In this document: piece by piece, positions 16,101-24,300 of the stretch
Layout: each line of letters starts with the position of its first letter
Position numbering within the stretch: the stretch's first letter is position 1
NCBI GenBank assembly: GCA_023134955.1
Contig: JAGLUC010000043.1
Coordinates: 1-27,026, forward strand
Reading direction: 5' to 3'
From: Methylococcales bacterium
GTDB lineage: Bacteria; Pseudomonadota; Gammaproteobacteria; Methylococcales; Methylomonadaceae
Length of the DNA stretch: 27,026 nucleotides
Notes under the pieces: generated by a model
The model's database searches: none
The model's input: only the letters and a program-made list of their open reading frames with translations
Told to the model about the DNA's origin: nothing
Made by a program: the position numbers and the translations under genes

Positions 16101-16310
16101 TGGTATGGTAATTGAAGACTCAACATCTTCTGCACTTGCACCACTCCAGGCCACATTTATTTGTATATAATCTAAATTAAAATTAGGAAAGTAACGAATA
16201 TTCAGCTTATGTAGTGCAAAAAAACCACCCAATATCATCATTAGCATTAATAAGTTAGCAGCTACTTTATGATGCGCGAAAAAACCTAACAAGTCAGTAT
16301 GCTGTTTCAT
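13197..16310 (-). CDS. RND efflux transporter, inner-membrane permease subunit (AcrB-type, HAE-1-like)
   Basis: 1037-aa proton-driven pump subunit of normal RND length. TM1 is about 17-36; two large periplasmic loops lie about 40-335 and 560-860; 12 membrane helices are expected. The helix-4 motif contains the paired aspartates of proton relay, D398 and D399 (ALGIIVDDAIVVGEDALSHY), followed by AEGGARRMFAPVIASSLTTVAAFIPL. The second half has the matching GLSGIVINDSIILVSFY segment, where AcrB has a lysine (K940) in GLSAKN; that lysine is missing here, as in several non-AcrB branches. It starts 2 bp after its adaptor gene. No outer-membrane TolC-like gene is adjacent, so a shared TolC is likely. 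The substrate is unknown. Confidence 0.95.
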   Translation of the reverse strand: MKQHTDLLGFFAHHKVAANLLMLMMILGGFFALHKLNIRYFPNFNLDYIQINVAWSGASAEDVESSITIPLEQTVKSIDNLRKLTSTSSQGRSSISLELVEGTNIILALNQVKQKVDEFRNLPTDAEEPSVININRYEQVARVLIYGSENLTELRSLSNTFEQQLLDAGIDKVDVSGLPDQEISIQISHDTLQHLDLSLDQVGERIKALSRDLPAGTFGENDAATELRSLDQRRNEQGFARLAIISDATQRINLGDIAVIKRQNKKGGVTLSVDGKPAVEMVLRRAEQGDSFKSADIFQNWLTTTQATLPAGITIHVYDETWHLVKDRIQLLIKNGGGGLVLVIAILYLFLSPRIALWVAFGIPVSFLASLLILYFAGGSINMISLFALIMALGIIVDDAIVVGEDALSHYQAGEAPLLAAEGGARRMFAPVIASSLTTVAAFIPLMLIGGPTGKILFAIPLVIVTVIIASVIESFFVLPAHLRHSFLKMDQHEKDSLHKRFNDRFDHWKNNQFKKIITLTLNHRAIALSTIICLLIITIGLLASQRLKFRFFPSPESTLIYANIAFVPGTPKTQVDQFLKHLQLSLKLTDQALSDQTLVLTHLNRHGTGFSDRDKTVHTGDHLGSMTIELLQPDQRSVRNTDFIKEWKQRIQLPPGLDNLTITGRTVGPPGRDLSIRLTGSNPEQLKQAAMAFANSIQDIPGVSDIEDDMPYGRHQLIYKLNAHGEALGLTVAELGQQLRTAFDGKLIQLFQDDLDEIEVTVTLPDHEKQLLSALNHLEIMLNSGQSVLLSSIVDWSSNRGFEVLRHAEGQLAIEISAEIDPEINNANLILASLEKTILPDLTATYGINYSLEGRSADQAETMADMRYGLLIGLTLIYLVLAWVFASYGWPLVVMAAIPFGLIGALFGHLFLGIDLTILSLFGFFGLSGIVINDSIILVSFYQKLINQGMKTQEALIEASCQRLRAVMLTSLTTIAGLAPLLFETSLQAQFLIPMATAIAFGLMFSTVLVLLIIPVLLSYHEEFYSWSVQFKQSLS

Positions 16311-16312
16311 GA

Positions 16313-17548
16313 TTATTGAATGCTGGTTAGCACTTTTAAACCATTAATTGCATTAGGTAAGTGAGTGATAAGAATTTCATCACCTTGTTGCAATTGCTCA
16401 CTAAAGACCAATAATTTCTCGGTATTATTTTCAATATAGTTACCAACCGTTTGAACCAACACAAGCTCTAGTCGATGATTAACAATACGATAAATTCGAT
16501 TATTATCGTATAACGCTGAATACGGTAATACAATGACATTTTCCTTGTTAGGTCGCTGTAATGACAGGCTGATTGAACTACCAGGTCTAACCCATTCATT
16601 ACCTGAGTCAATGCTAAATAAAGCATCTACGCCACGGCTGTCAGCCATACCAGAAAGACGGTTTAAGGTGAGTTGTAGTGGCGTACCTGCATAATCAGCC
16701 GATGCGGATAAAGTTTGCTGGATAAAAAGTGCTTTTTGTATCTCATTTTGAAAAGAAGAAGGAATCTTGGCGCGAATTTCCAGTTGTTCAGTTGAATAAA
16801 AAGACAGTAAAACCTGGTTTTCTTTTACCTGGTCGCCTAGGGAGACAGATAGTTTTTCTATAAAACCATCAAAAGAGGCGATAATTTGGCTACGCTCTAA
16901 ATCTAATTGGGTAAGCTGTACATCTGCTTCAGCATGTGAAAGTCGAGCATTAAGTTGTTGTAAGCGTGCTGAGTGGTCTTCTAAAGCCAGTTTACGATTA
17001 GTAAAAGAAAGTTGCTGGCGATTAAGTTCTTCTTGTGCTTGTTCTAATGTAGCGGTAGAACCCAGTTTTTTTTCTTTTAATAAAGTGGCGCGTTTTACCG
17101 CTGAATATTCCAGATTTAGAATATGTCGTTCATGGGAAATAGATTTTTTATCCGCCTTATGACGGGACTGTTCACTGAGTATAAGGGCTTTTAATTCACT
17201 CACACGTGCAGACGCTTGGTCTAAGTAAGGCTTAAAATCACGTTCATCTAAAGACAATAATAATTGCCCTTTTTTAATAGCATCACCTTCACGAACATAA
17301 ACTGCTGTCACTTGACTTTTATTAGGTGCCGTTGCAGACACCAGTGCTGGTGATTCTATCTGTCCATATAAAGACAACGTGGGTGAGTAGGATTGTGGAT
17401 TAGCAATAAGGGACTTTACGTGCCAAATTCGTTCTTTAATAGCTGTAGGTACAGAGGAAGGCTGGGATAGCTTGAGTAATGCAAAAACAGCGATACCAAA
17501 TAGAATAATTAGGACAGGAAGTAGCTGTTTTAGAGTGAGTTTTTTCAT
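16313..17548 (-). CDS. RND periplasmic adaptor (membrane fusion protein, HlyD/AcrA type)
   Basis: 411-aa adaptor linking the RND pump to an outer-membrane channel. An N-terminal hydrophobic segment (about 8-27, no lipobox cysteine) anchors it in the inner membrane. The lipoyl-like hairpin comes in two halves: VSATAPNKSQVTAVYVREGDAIKKGQLLLSLDE before, and IIASFDGFIEKLSVSLGDQVKENQVLLSF after, a long coiled-coil hairpin (about 107-205, with many Q, E, L and heptad leucines). A beta-barrel domain (about 250-340) and a membrane-proximal domain follow. It is the first gene of the pair; only 2 bp separate its stop from the RND start. An imperfect palindrome 12-31 bp upstream may be an operator. Confidence 0.93.
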   Translation of the reverse strand: MKKLTLKQLLPVLIILFGIAVFALLKLSQPSSVPTAIKERIWHVKSLIANPQSYSPTLSLYGQIESPALVSATAPNKSQVTAVYVREGDAIKKGQLLLSLDERDFKPYLDQASARVSELKALILSEQSRHKADKKSISHERHILNLEYSAVKRATLLKEKKLGSTATLEQAQEELNRQQLSFTNRKLALEDHSARLQQLNARLSHAEADVQLTQLDLERSQIIASFDGFIEKLSVSLGDQVKENQVLLSFYSTEQLEIRAKIPSSFQNEIQKALFIQQTLSASADYAGTPLQLTLNRLSGMADSRGVDALFSIDSGNEWVRPGSSISLSLQRPNKENVIVLPYSALYDNNRIYRIVNHRLELVLVQTVGNYIENNTEKLLVFSEQLQQGDEILITHLPNAINGLKVLTSIQ

Positions 17549-17559
17549 TGGGTGTATGG

Positions 17560-17579
17560 TTGATCCAAATTAAGATCAA
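17560..17579 (-). promoter_or_regulatory. Palindrome upstream of the RND operon, candidate operator
   Basis: TTGATC-NN-AATT-NN-GATCAA, 16 of 20 positions symmetric, ends 11 bp before the adaptor ATG at 17548. The size and dyad fit a TetR- or MarR-type repressor site, but no regulator gene is adjacent. Confidence 0.35.
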
Positions 17580-17649
17580 TTGTTTTTCGCAAGTATATAC
17601 TATTTACCAAGCCGTTTTTACGGGGTATTGAGTAATTAACTCATCTTAA

Positions 17650-17809
17650 AGGGCACCTCTATTAATTCATGACTGGCATCTATACGTTTAAAATATTCGA
17701 TAACTGCGTTGAAAATCTTGTTAATAGCTTGCTATTAACTGCGATCTTCGCCTTGTTCTCAAATATTTTAAGCGCACATCTGCTCAGCCAGAATTGATAG
17801 AGGTACCCT
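17650..17809. repeat. 160-bp near-palindromic element (MITE-like long hairpin)
   Basis: The whole 160 bp reads as an imperfect inverted repeat centred at 17729/17730. The ends are AGGGCACCTCTATTAATTC and the complement of AGGGTACCTCTATCAATTC; the middle is GTTAATAGC-TT-GCTATTAAC; AAAATATTCG pairs with AAAATATTTG. Arms agree strongly at the tips, middle and centre, and weakly between. No coding frame. The matched termini and lack of protein fit a non-autonomous mobile element or a repeated intergenic palindrome. No other copy was noticed in this window, and a target duplication is not clear (flanks are AT-rich). Confidence 0.7.
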
Positions 17810-17829
17810 AAAGTTAATAAAACAGATAA

Positions 17830-19167
17830 TTAATAATAACGAGACAACAAGCCTTTCTCATAACCCTTAGGCAATGGAATTTTAACTTCATAACCCCCAC
17901 CAGCAGCTTGTTGCATTTCTTTGTCGTACATATCAGTCATGCTGGTTACAGTAATATCCTGGTTGCCTTCGGGTAAAATTAATTCAAGTTTATCACCGAC
18001 AGCAAATTTATTTTTTACATCAATAATAGCAATACCCGTTTCTTTATCAAAATTTCTGATTTCGCCACAAAACTGTTGTTGATGACTTTTAGAATAACCT
18101 GTTAAATAGTTTTGCTGTTCATGGGTGTGATGGCGTTGATAAAAGCCGTCGGTGTAACCTCTATTAGCCAGGTTTTCTAAAACACCGATTAATTCTGGTT
18201 GAAAATCACGTCCAGCAAGTGCATCATCAATCGCTTGTCTATAGGTTTGTGCAGTACGAGCCACATAATAATGCGATTTAGTGCGCCCCTCAATTTTAAG
18301 ACAGTCTATACCAATATCAACTAAACGCTGGATATGTTCAATAGCGCGTAAATCCTTAGAATTCATGATATAGGTGCCATTCTCATCTTCCATGATAGGT
18401 AATAGCTCACCTTTTCTACCTTCTTCTTCAAGGAAATAAGTTTTATCCGCCAAGGGATGACGTTCTGCACCGCCACAACTGGCATTGCTAATATCATTCA
18501 TAGAAATAGCTGCATTATCTAACACATAATCCCCCTCTGCATTTTCATGTGCGGGTAAGGTATCGTATTTCCAGCGACAAGAATTAGTACATGTGCCTTG
18601 GTTAGGATCGCGGTGGTTAAAATAGCCTGATAACAAACAGCGACCCGAATAAGCAATACATAAAGCACCGTGAACAAAGACTTCTAATTCAATGTCTGGA
18701 CAGTGTTGACGAATCTCTTCAATCTCATCTAAGGATAATTCACGAGAAAGAATAATACGTTCCACACCTTGATTTTGCCAGAACTTAACCGTCGCATAAT
18801 TAACAGTATTAGCTTGCACTGATAAATGAATCGGCATCTCAGGCCATTTTTCTCGTGTCATCATAATTAAACCAGGGTCAGCCATAATTAAAGCATCTGG
18901 TTTCATGGCAACAATAGGCTCCATATCGGCCATAAATGTTTTAATTTTAGAGTTATGAGGGATGACGTTAGTGGCTAGAAAAAATTTTTTTCCCAGTGAA
19001 TGGGCTTCATTAATCCCCGTTGCTAAGTTGTCTTCTAAAAAATCATTGTTACGAACACGTAAGCTATAGCGAGGCTGGCCTGCATAAACAGCATCTGCTC
19101 CATAAGCAAAAGCATAACGCATGTTTTTTAAAGTGCCAGCTGGGGATAGCAATTCTACTTGTTTCAT
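17830..19167 (-). CDS. trhP: Peptidase U32-family tRNA hydroxylation protein TrhP (YegQ)
   Basis: 445-aa member of the U32 family that, in E. coli, is needed for prephenate-dependent formation of 5-hydroxyuridine at tRNA position 34. Matches to YegQ/TrhP: ELLSPAGTLKNMRYAFAYGADAVYAGQPRYSLR, ATNVIPHN, LSVQANTVNYATVKFW, and the cysteine cluster ALCIAYSGRCLLSGYFNHRDPNQGTCTNSCRW, which in this family probably binds an iron-sulfur cluster. KIEGRTKSHYYVA and the C-terminal domain (about 370-440) complete the normal length. ATG start. It is monocistronic: the 160-bp palindrome lies just downstream and a repeat-containing gap upstream. It appears to mark the return to core genome after the biosynthetic cluster. 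Confidence 0.93.
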   Translation of the reverse strand: MKQVELLSPAGTLKNMRYAFAYGADAVYAGQPRYSLRVRNNDFLEDNLATGINEAHSLGKKFFLATNVIPHNSKIKTFMADMEPIVAMKPDALIMADPGLIMMTREKWPEMPIHLSVQANTVNYATVKFWQNQGVERIILSRELSLDEIEEIRQHCPDIELEVFVHGALCIAYSGRCLLSGYFNHRDPNQGTCTNSCRWKYDTLPAHENAEGDYVLDNAAISMNDISNASCGGAERHPLADKTYFLEEEGRKGELLPIMEDENGTYIMNSKDLRAIEHIQRLVDIGIDCLKIEGRTKSHYYVARTAQTYRQAIDDALAGRDFQPELIGVLENLANRGYTDGFYQRHHTHEQQNYLTGYSKSHQQQFCGEIRNFDKETGIAIIDVKNKFAVGDKLELILPEGNQDITVTSMTDMYDKEMQQAAGGGYEVKIPLPKGYEKGLLSRYY

Positions 19168-19682
19168 TGGGGTATTTTATTAAAAATCACAGGTAATATT
19201 TTACCATTGATTATGTAAAACAGGGGCAACGACTTATGATATTTCTCGGATTTATTTTATCAGCAATATATTTTAATTGTTCCAAAAGTTTTGACACCTT
19301 ATCTCCTTCTCCAGAGGAAGAAGGTAGGGATGAGGGGGAAATAGCATGCAAGAACTTTTGGAACGATTAATACTCTTCAGGTTTAAGAATACCTGGTTTT
19401 TGGAGAAGTATTTGTTTTGTTAAGAACGGCTAAAGCAGCAAAACCTCCATAAGGCTTTAAGCCCAGAGTAATTGAGGAGGATGAGGATTCAAATGACTGG
19501 TGGTTTTATTACCTGTGCGATTTGTTAAAAAAAGGTCTCTGATTTCAATACCATTAGCCGCTATAGCCGTTAAAAAAAGCAACTCGGCTTCACGGACAAA
19601 TCCACAATTAAAACAAGCCGCTTGGAAGCCACACCCCATTACCCTGTAATTAGCGAACTAAAGCTCGCCCTACCATGCCCAT
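19168..19682. other. 515-bp gap with repeat-like hairpins and no convincing gene
   Basis: It holds the nested hairpin at 19276-19367 and a smaller one, AGCGAACTAAAGCTCGCC (about 19653-19670), of the kind found in intergenic repeats. A 60-codon minus-strand frame (19457-19639) has no recognisable family and no good ribosome site, and is probably not a gene. The region separates trhP from the carboxylesterase/PKS-NRPS operon and could be an insertion boundary. Confidence 0.45.
19276..19367. repeat. 92-bp nested inverted repeat (MITE-like)
   Basis: Outer arms ATTGTTCCAAAAGTT (19276-19290) and AACTTTTGGAACGAT (19353-19367) agree at 14 of 15 positions. An inner hairpin (CCTTCTCC / GGAAGAAGG, 19305-19324) precedes GGGATGAGGGGG. 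The 'CCTTCTCC...GAAGG...GGGATGAGGG' pattern resembles common intergenic repeats of gammaproteobacteria (from memory). No coding content. Confidence 0.55.
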
Positions 19683-21392
19683 TTAGCCTTTATCCCACGG
19701 ATGTGTCAGGTTATAACCAACCCCATCCCAAAACTCACAGATTTCACGATAAGGATCAGTTTGCACCGCCACCGCCGGGACATTTAGAACCATATACTCT
19801 TTTTTATCGCGGCTAAATTTCGGCCAATTTTTAGCCACCAATGATAATGCCACATCGCCATTAGGGTTTAAATACCATGCGAAATTTGTCCAATAATCCA
19901 TAACAGTTTCTGAAAGCGTTGCTTCCTGCGCGGAAAATTTACCACCTATTTTATCTGCGGTATGAAATACAAACGGCAGTTCTGCGCCATGACAAACATT
20001 ATCATCCGTCTGACAATCTGCCCCACCCCAGACTTTAAAAGATGGCTGATGATTAAATAGATAGCTATAAACGGGGGCTTTGACATTAGTCGAAATATAG
20101 CGGGTACTGCATTTCAGAAAATTGTCTGTCTGAACACGTGCCCACAAAGCACTGTTTGTGTTACCGCTCTGCGCTGGATATTTGGCAATAACCTTCTGGA
20201 AAGATAGGTCAAATAATGATGCCGCCCACGCTGAATAGTTGCTGGGCGTAATTGATCGTCCATCAACCAATAAAACTGCCTCGTTTTTGTTTGTTCCCAG
20301 CAATATTGGTTTATTTAACTCGCTTTCGGAAACAGCGGCAACTGGCTGACGAGTCAGCAATACCCTGTCAATCACCGGAGCAAAGGGTATGTAATATTTT
20401 GCGCCTGAAAACACCGTACTCATCGGTAATACAAAACCATCCTGAGCCGCCAGAAGATCATTTACAGTCTTATTTTGCAGGCATTCCAAATCTCGGCAGT
20501 TCAGCCCTTGTTTAAAAATATTGCCGACATTAATCTGATCTTCAAGTCGCTTGTAAGGCAGAGCAAAAAAGTTGCTTTCCATAATGGCTGCTCTAAATAA
20601 CCCCTCACTGCCGGGCGCAGAAAACAGATGCAAACCAACTGACATTGCACCTGCGCTTTCCCCAAAAATGGTCACCTTACTGGGGTCACCACCAAAAGCT
20701 GTAATGTTATTTTGCACCCAGGACAACGCCAGCTGCTGATCCATAAAGCCATAATTTCCGGTTAACTCATCGCTTGCCAAAAAGCCAAGCACGCCCAGTC
20801 TATAGTTAAAACTAACCAAAATAACATCTTTGTTTGCCGCTAGATAAGCACCATCGTACAACGCATCAGAACTATCACCTGTCACAAATCCACCGCCATA
20901 AATAAACACCATAACTGGAAGTTTTTTAGCCTTTTCAATATTGATAGGTGTCCAGATATTCAGGTTTAAACAGTCCTCACTTTGGCGGGTTGATTGCAAT
21001 TTTCTACTACTGAATAAATGAATATTCCTAGGGTGAATAGCACTATAATGTTTAGTCGCCAGGCTGTTAGTCGATGGCTGATGAACAGCCTGCGGGCAGA
21101 CTGACCCGTACTGCACCGCAGCCAGTGTTTTAGTCCACGGTTTTTTAGGAACGGGTGGTTTCCAACGCCTATCTCTCGCGGTTGATTCAGCAAAAGGAAT
21201 ACCTAAAAATGCCTTGGCTTGTTTACCTGATTCCGTCATTACACGCTTGCCACACACCGACCCAGCTTTGCTTGTTATCAACTCGGTAGTGCAAGCCAGT
21301 TCTGCACTTACATTGGCTACTGGACTCATGTAAAGCACTGCAAAGAGTAGAGTTATTACAGCAATACGACACTCCTTAATTATTTTTTTCAT
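19683..21392 (-). CDS. Secreted type B carboxylesterase
   Basis: 569-aa alpha/beta-hydrolase of the carboxylesterase type B (cholinesterase-like) family. Residues 1-30 form a signal peptide (MKKIIKECR, hydrophobic core, ending NVSA). Family signatures: AFLGIPFAES, SEDCLNLNIW (138-147), the oxyanion-hole YGGGF (165-169), and the nucleophile elbow GESAG with S246. The other triad members are E371 (GTNKNEAVLL) and H468 (CHGAELPFVF). All three are present, so the enzyme should be active on esters or possibly lactones. Its start overlaps the PKS-NRPS end by 17 bp, so the two are co-translated. A role in trimming, releasing or activating the cluster product, outside the cytoplasm, is plausible but inferred. 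It is unusual in such clusters, where TE domains usually suffice. Confidence 0.92.
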   Translation of the reverse strand: MKKIIKECRIAVITLLFAVLYMSPVANVSAELACTTELITSKAGSVCGKRVMTESGKQAKAFLGIPFAESTARDRRWKPPVPKKPWTKTLAAVQYGSVCPQAVHQPSTNSLATKHYSAIHPRNIHLFSSRKLQSTRQSEDCLNLNIWTPINIEKAKKLPVMVFIYGGGFVTGDSSDALYDGAYLAANKDVILVSFNYRLGVLGFLASDELTGNYGFMDQQLALSWVQNNITAFGGDPSKVTIFGESAGAMSVGLHLFSAPGSEGLFRAAIMESNFFALPYKRLEDQINVGNIFKQGLNCRDLECLQNKTVNDLLAAQDGFVLPMSTVFSGAKYYIPFAPVIDRVLLTRQPVAAVSESELNKPILLGTNKNEAVLLVDGRSITPSNYSAWAASLFDLSFQKVIAKYPAQSGNTNSALWARVQTDNFLKCSTRYISTNVKAPVYSYLFNHQPSFKVWGGADCQTDDNVCHGAELPFVFHTADKIGGKFSAQEATLSETVMDYWTNFAWYLNPNGDVALSLVAKNWPKFSRDKKEYMVLNVPAVAVQTDPYREICEFWDGVGYNLTHPWDKG

Positions 21393-24300
21393 CCATATAC
21401 CCTGTTAACTTATCCGCTAAAATTTGCACATTTGGTTGCCGAAGAAGGCTGTAATGGTCACCAGATACTTTCTCTGTGTGCAGCTCACCTTGCACTAATT
21501 CCGACCAACCTTCCGCTTTTGCATAGTCCGGCGCACTCACCCCTCTGTTCGCATTATTGACATAAAATAGTTTGATGCTGCCCTGATATTGCTGTGGCGT
21601 ATAATTATTCATCGCCTGAACATTGGCAGCAAATACGCTAAATAATCGGTGCAGTTGCTCTGAGTCAATATCCGCCAATAACAAACCACCCTGTTTTGCC
21701 TGCTTAAAAATAACATCTAGTTGCTGAGTTAGTGTGTATTGGCTTGCCGAACGGCTAACTATTTTCTCAACATCACCCAATCCCAAATCTCTGGCAAACG
21801 CCATTAGCAATAATGTTTCACTATCCCCATCGCTGTGCTGCATGTGTGTTTTAATATAATCCTGTTCAAATGCCTGCACTGCGCCAGGTGTATGGCTTTC
21901 TATTAATACCAGGGTACTTACCTGCTCACCCTCTTGTTCCAGCTGTCTGGCAATCTCATAGGCGATAACACCGCCCATAGACCACCCCCCCAGTTGATAA
22001 GGCCCCTGTGCCTGAACACTGCGTATCTCGATTATATAAAGTGCCGCCAGTTCCTCTATGGTTTCCGGATACTCCTCGGCATCACTATTCGGCGCTTGTA
22101 AACCGTAGAAAGGGCGTTGCTCACCCATGCTTTGTGACAGTTCTTGATAGCATAATATGCTTCCTCCCACGGCATGAATGCAAAAGAAGGGCGGTTCTTT
22201 GCCCTTAGGCTGCAAGCAAACAAGTGGAGTCCACGGCTTTACGTTTTGTTGTAATAATTGTGCCTGTGCAGCAATATCAGATGCCTGAAACAATGATGAA
22301 ATGGGCAGTTCTTTGTCGAATCTTTTTTGAATAACTGCCATCAGCCGAACAGATAATAAAGAATGACCACCAAGATCGAAGAAATTGTCATGCACCCCTA
22401 TTCGCTCAACATTCAAAACCTGCTGCCAAATTTCAGCTAATTGCGATTCAATCTCTGTCCTAGGGGCAATATAGCGATGATTTTCATCTGCATCTACATC
22501 CAATTGCATTAATGCTTTAGAGTCCACTTTGCGACTGGCTGTTAATGGAATGTGCTCCACTGATACAAAAACAGATGGAATCATATAGTCTGGCAGACTA
22601 ACTATTAGCGCTTGTTTTAAAGCGCGGGTATTAAGTGTATTTTCTGCTTCGTTTTGTACAGCAAAGGCGATTAACTGTGTGCTGCCGTTAATCTGTTTGG
22701 CAAGCACCACAGCATGTTTAATTGAGTCCAATGCCAGTAACGCCGTTTCTATCTCGCCACATTCAACGCGAAACCCTCTGATTTTGACCTGATGATCCAT
22801 GCGTCCCATAAACTCTATCGAGCCATCCTCTAACCAGCGCACTAAATCACCTGTTTTATACAGTCGTTTGCCTTGTTTAAAAGGATCATCGATAAATTTC
22901 TGTTCAGTTAATTCAGGCTGGTTTAAATAGCCAATGGCAAGCCCTGCCCCTCCAATATGCATTTCTCCAGAAACCCCAACAGGAACTGGCTGGTCATAAG
23001 CATCAAGTATATAAACACTTTCATTAACAAGCGGACGACCTATTGGAATAGTCGACGCTGTTGCTGCCGCAGGATTTTCTGCATCAACCTCAAACACTGT
23101 ACTGGTAATTGTCGTTTCAGTAGGGCCATAAGCGTTAAGCAATCGGCAATCGCGTAAGGGACTAATGCGCCACAGCTTGACCGTTTCAACAGATAATACC
23201 TCACCGCCGGTAATAATCAGCTTTAATGAAGCCACTGCCGCCCATTCAGCTTCACTTCGTGTATCTAACAACAACTCATATAAATAAGACGGCGGCACAT
23301 CGACCACGCTAATGTCCAGCTCCATAACCTTGCTTCTAAATGCTTGCGATGACCACAGTTCATTCGGCCTAATAACCACCGTTGCGCCAACTAACAGTGC
23401 GGGTAGCAGTTGTTCCAATGATGCATCAACATTTATCGAAGCAAATTGCAGTACCTTATCTGCTGGTGTGAGTTGGTAATAATCACCCATCACCTGACAG
23501 TGATGGCTGAGTGCGCCATGGGAAATAACCACCCCTTTGGGCTGACCGGTAGAACCTGAGGTGTAAATAACATAGGCCGCTTGGCTTAACTTAACAGTGG
23601 GTATTAAATCAGTCTCGGATGCTAAAATGGCTTGCCATTGTGTATCGATTGCAAAACTACTGCACGCACTCGCAGAAAGCAGATCAGCGAATTTCTCTTG
23701 TAATTTTTCCTCAGTTATCAGCACCTTGATTTTACTATTATCGAGTAGATATTGAATCCGCTGTTCAGGGTCGCTAGGTACTATCGGTACATAAACTGCA
23801 CCAGCTTTAAAAATAGCCAGCATTGCCACAACCATGTGCAAACTTCGGTCCATACAAACGCCGACCAGATCATTCTCTGTTACACCACTGTTTAACAGAT
23901 AATTTGCCAGTTTAGAACTGTGCTGATCCAGCTCTTTGTAACTTAACTGCTGGCCTTCAAATAACAGAGCTGTGCTGCCAGGATTCTGTTGCACTTGCTG
24001 TTGAAAGAGTTCAACTATAGATTGTTCCTTATCATAATCTATCTCGCATATATTCCACTTGCTTAGAAACTGCTGTTTTTCCTGAGCAGACAGCAATTCA
24101 TGATCTGCTATATTGACATCAGGCTGAGCGATAACTGAGCTAAGCAAATTGCTATAGTGCGTCATAATTCTGGCTATGGTACCAGCCTTAAATAAATCAG
24201 TGTTGTAATCTATTTTTAATAAGAACTGCTCTGCACCTTGGTACACTTCTAAAGTAAAATCGTGACTCCCTTCCTGATTTATGCCCGACAGAAACTCTAC

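Noticed and set aside
19457..19639. 60-codon minus-strand frame
   Set aside because: No recognisable family, no clear ribosome site, and it lies in repeat-like intergenic DNA.
20966..21193. 75-codon minus-strand frame inside the esterase gene
   Set aside because: Overlaps the clearly conserved esterase frame and encodes no known motif.
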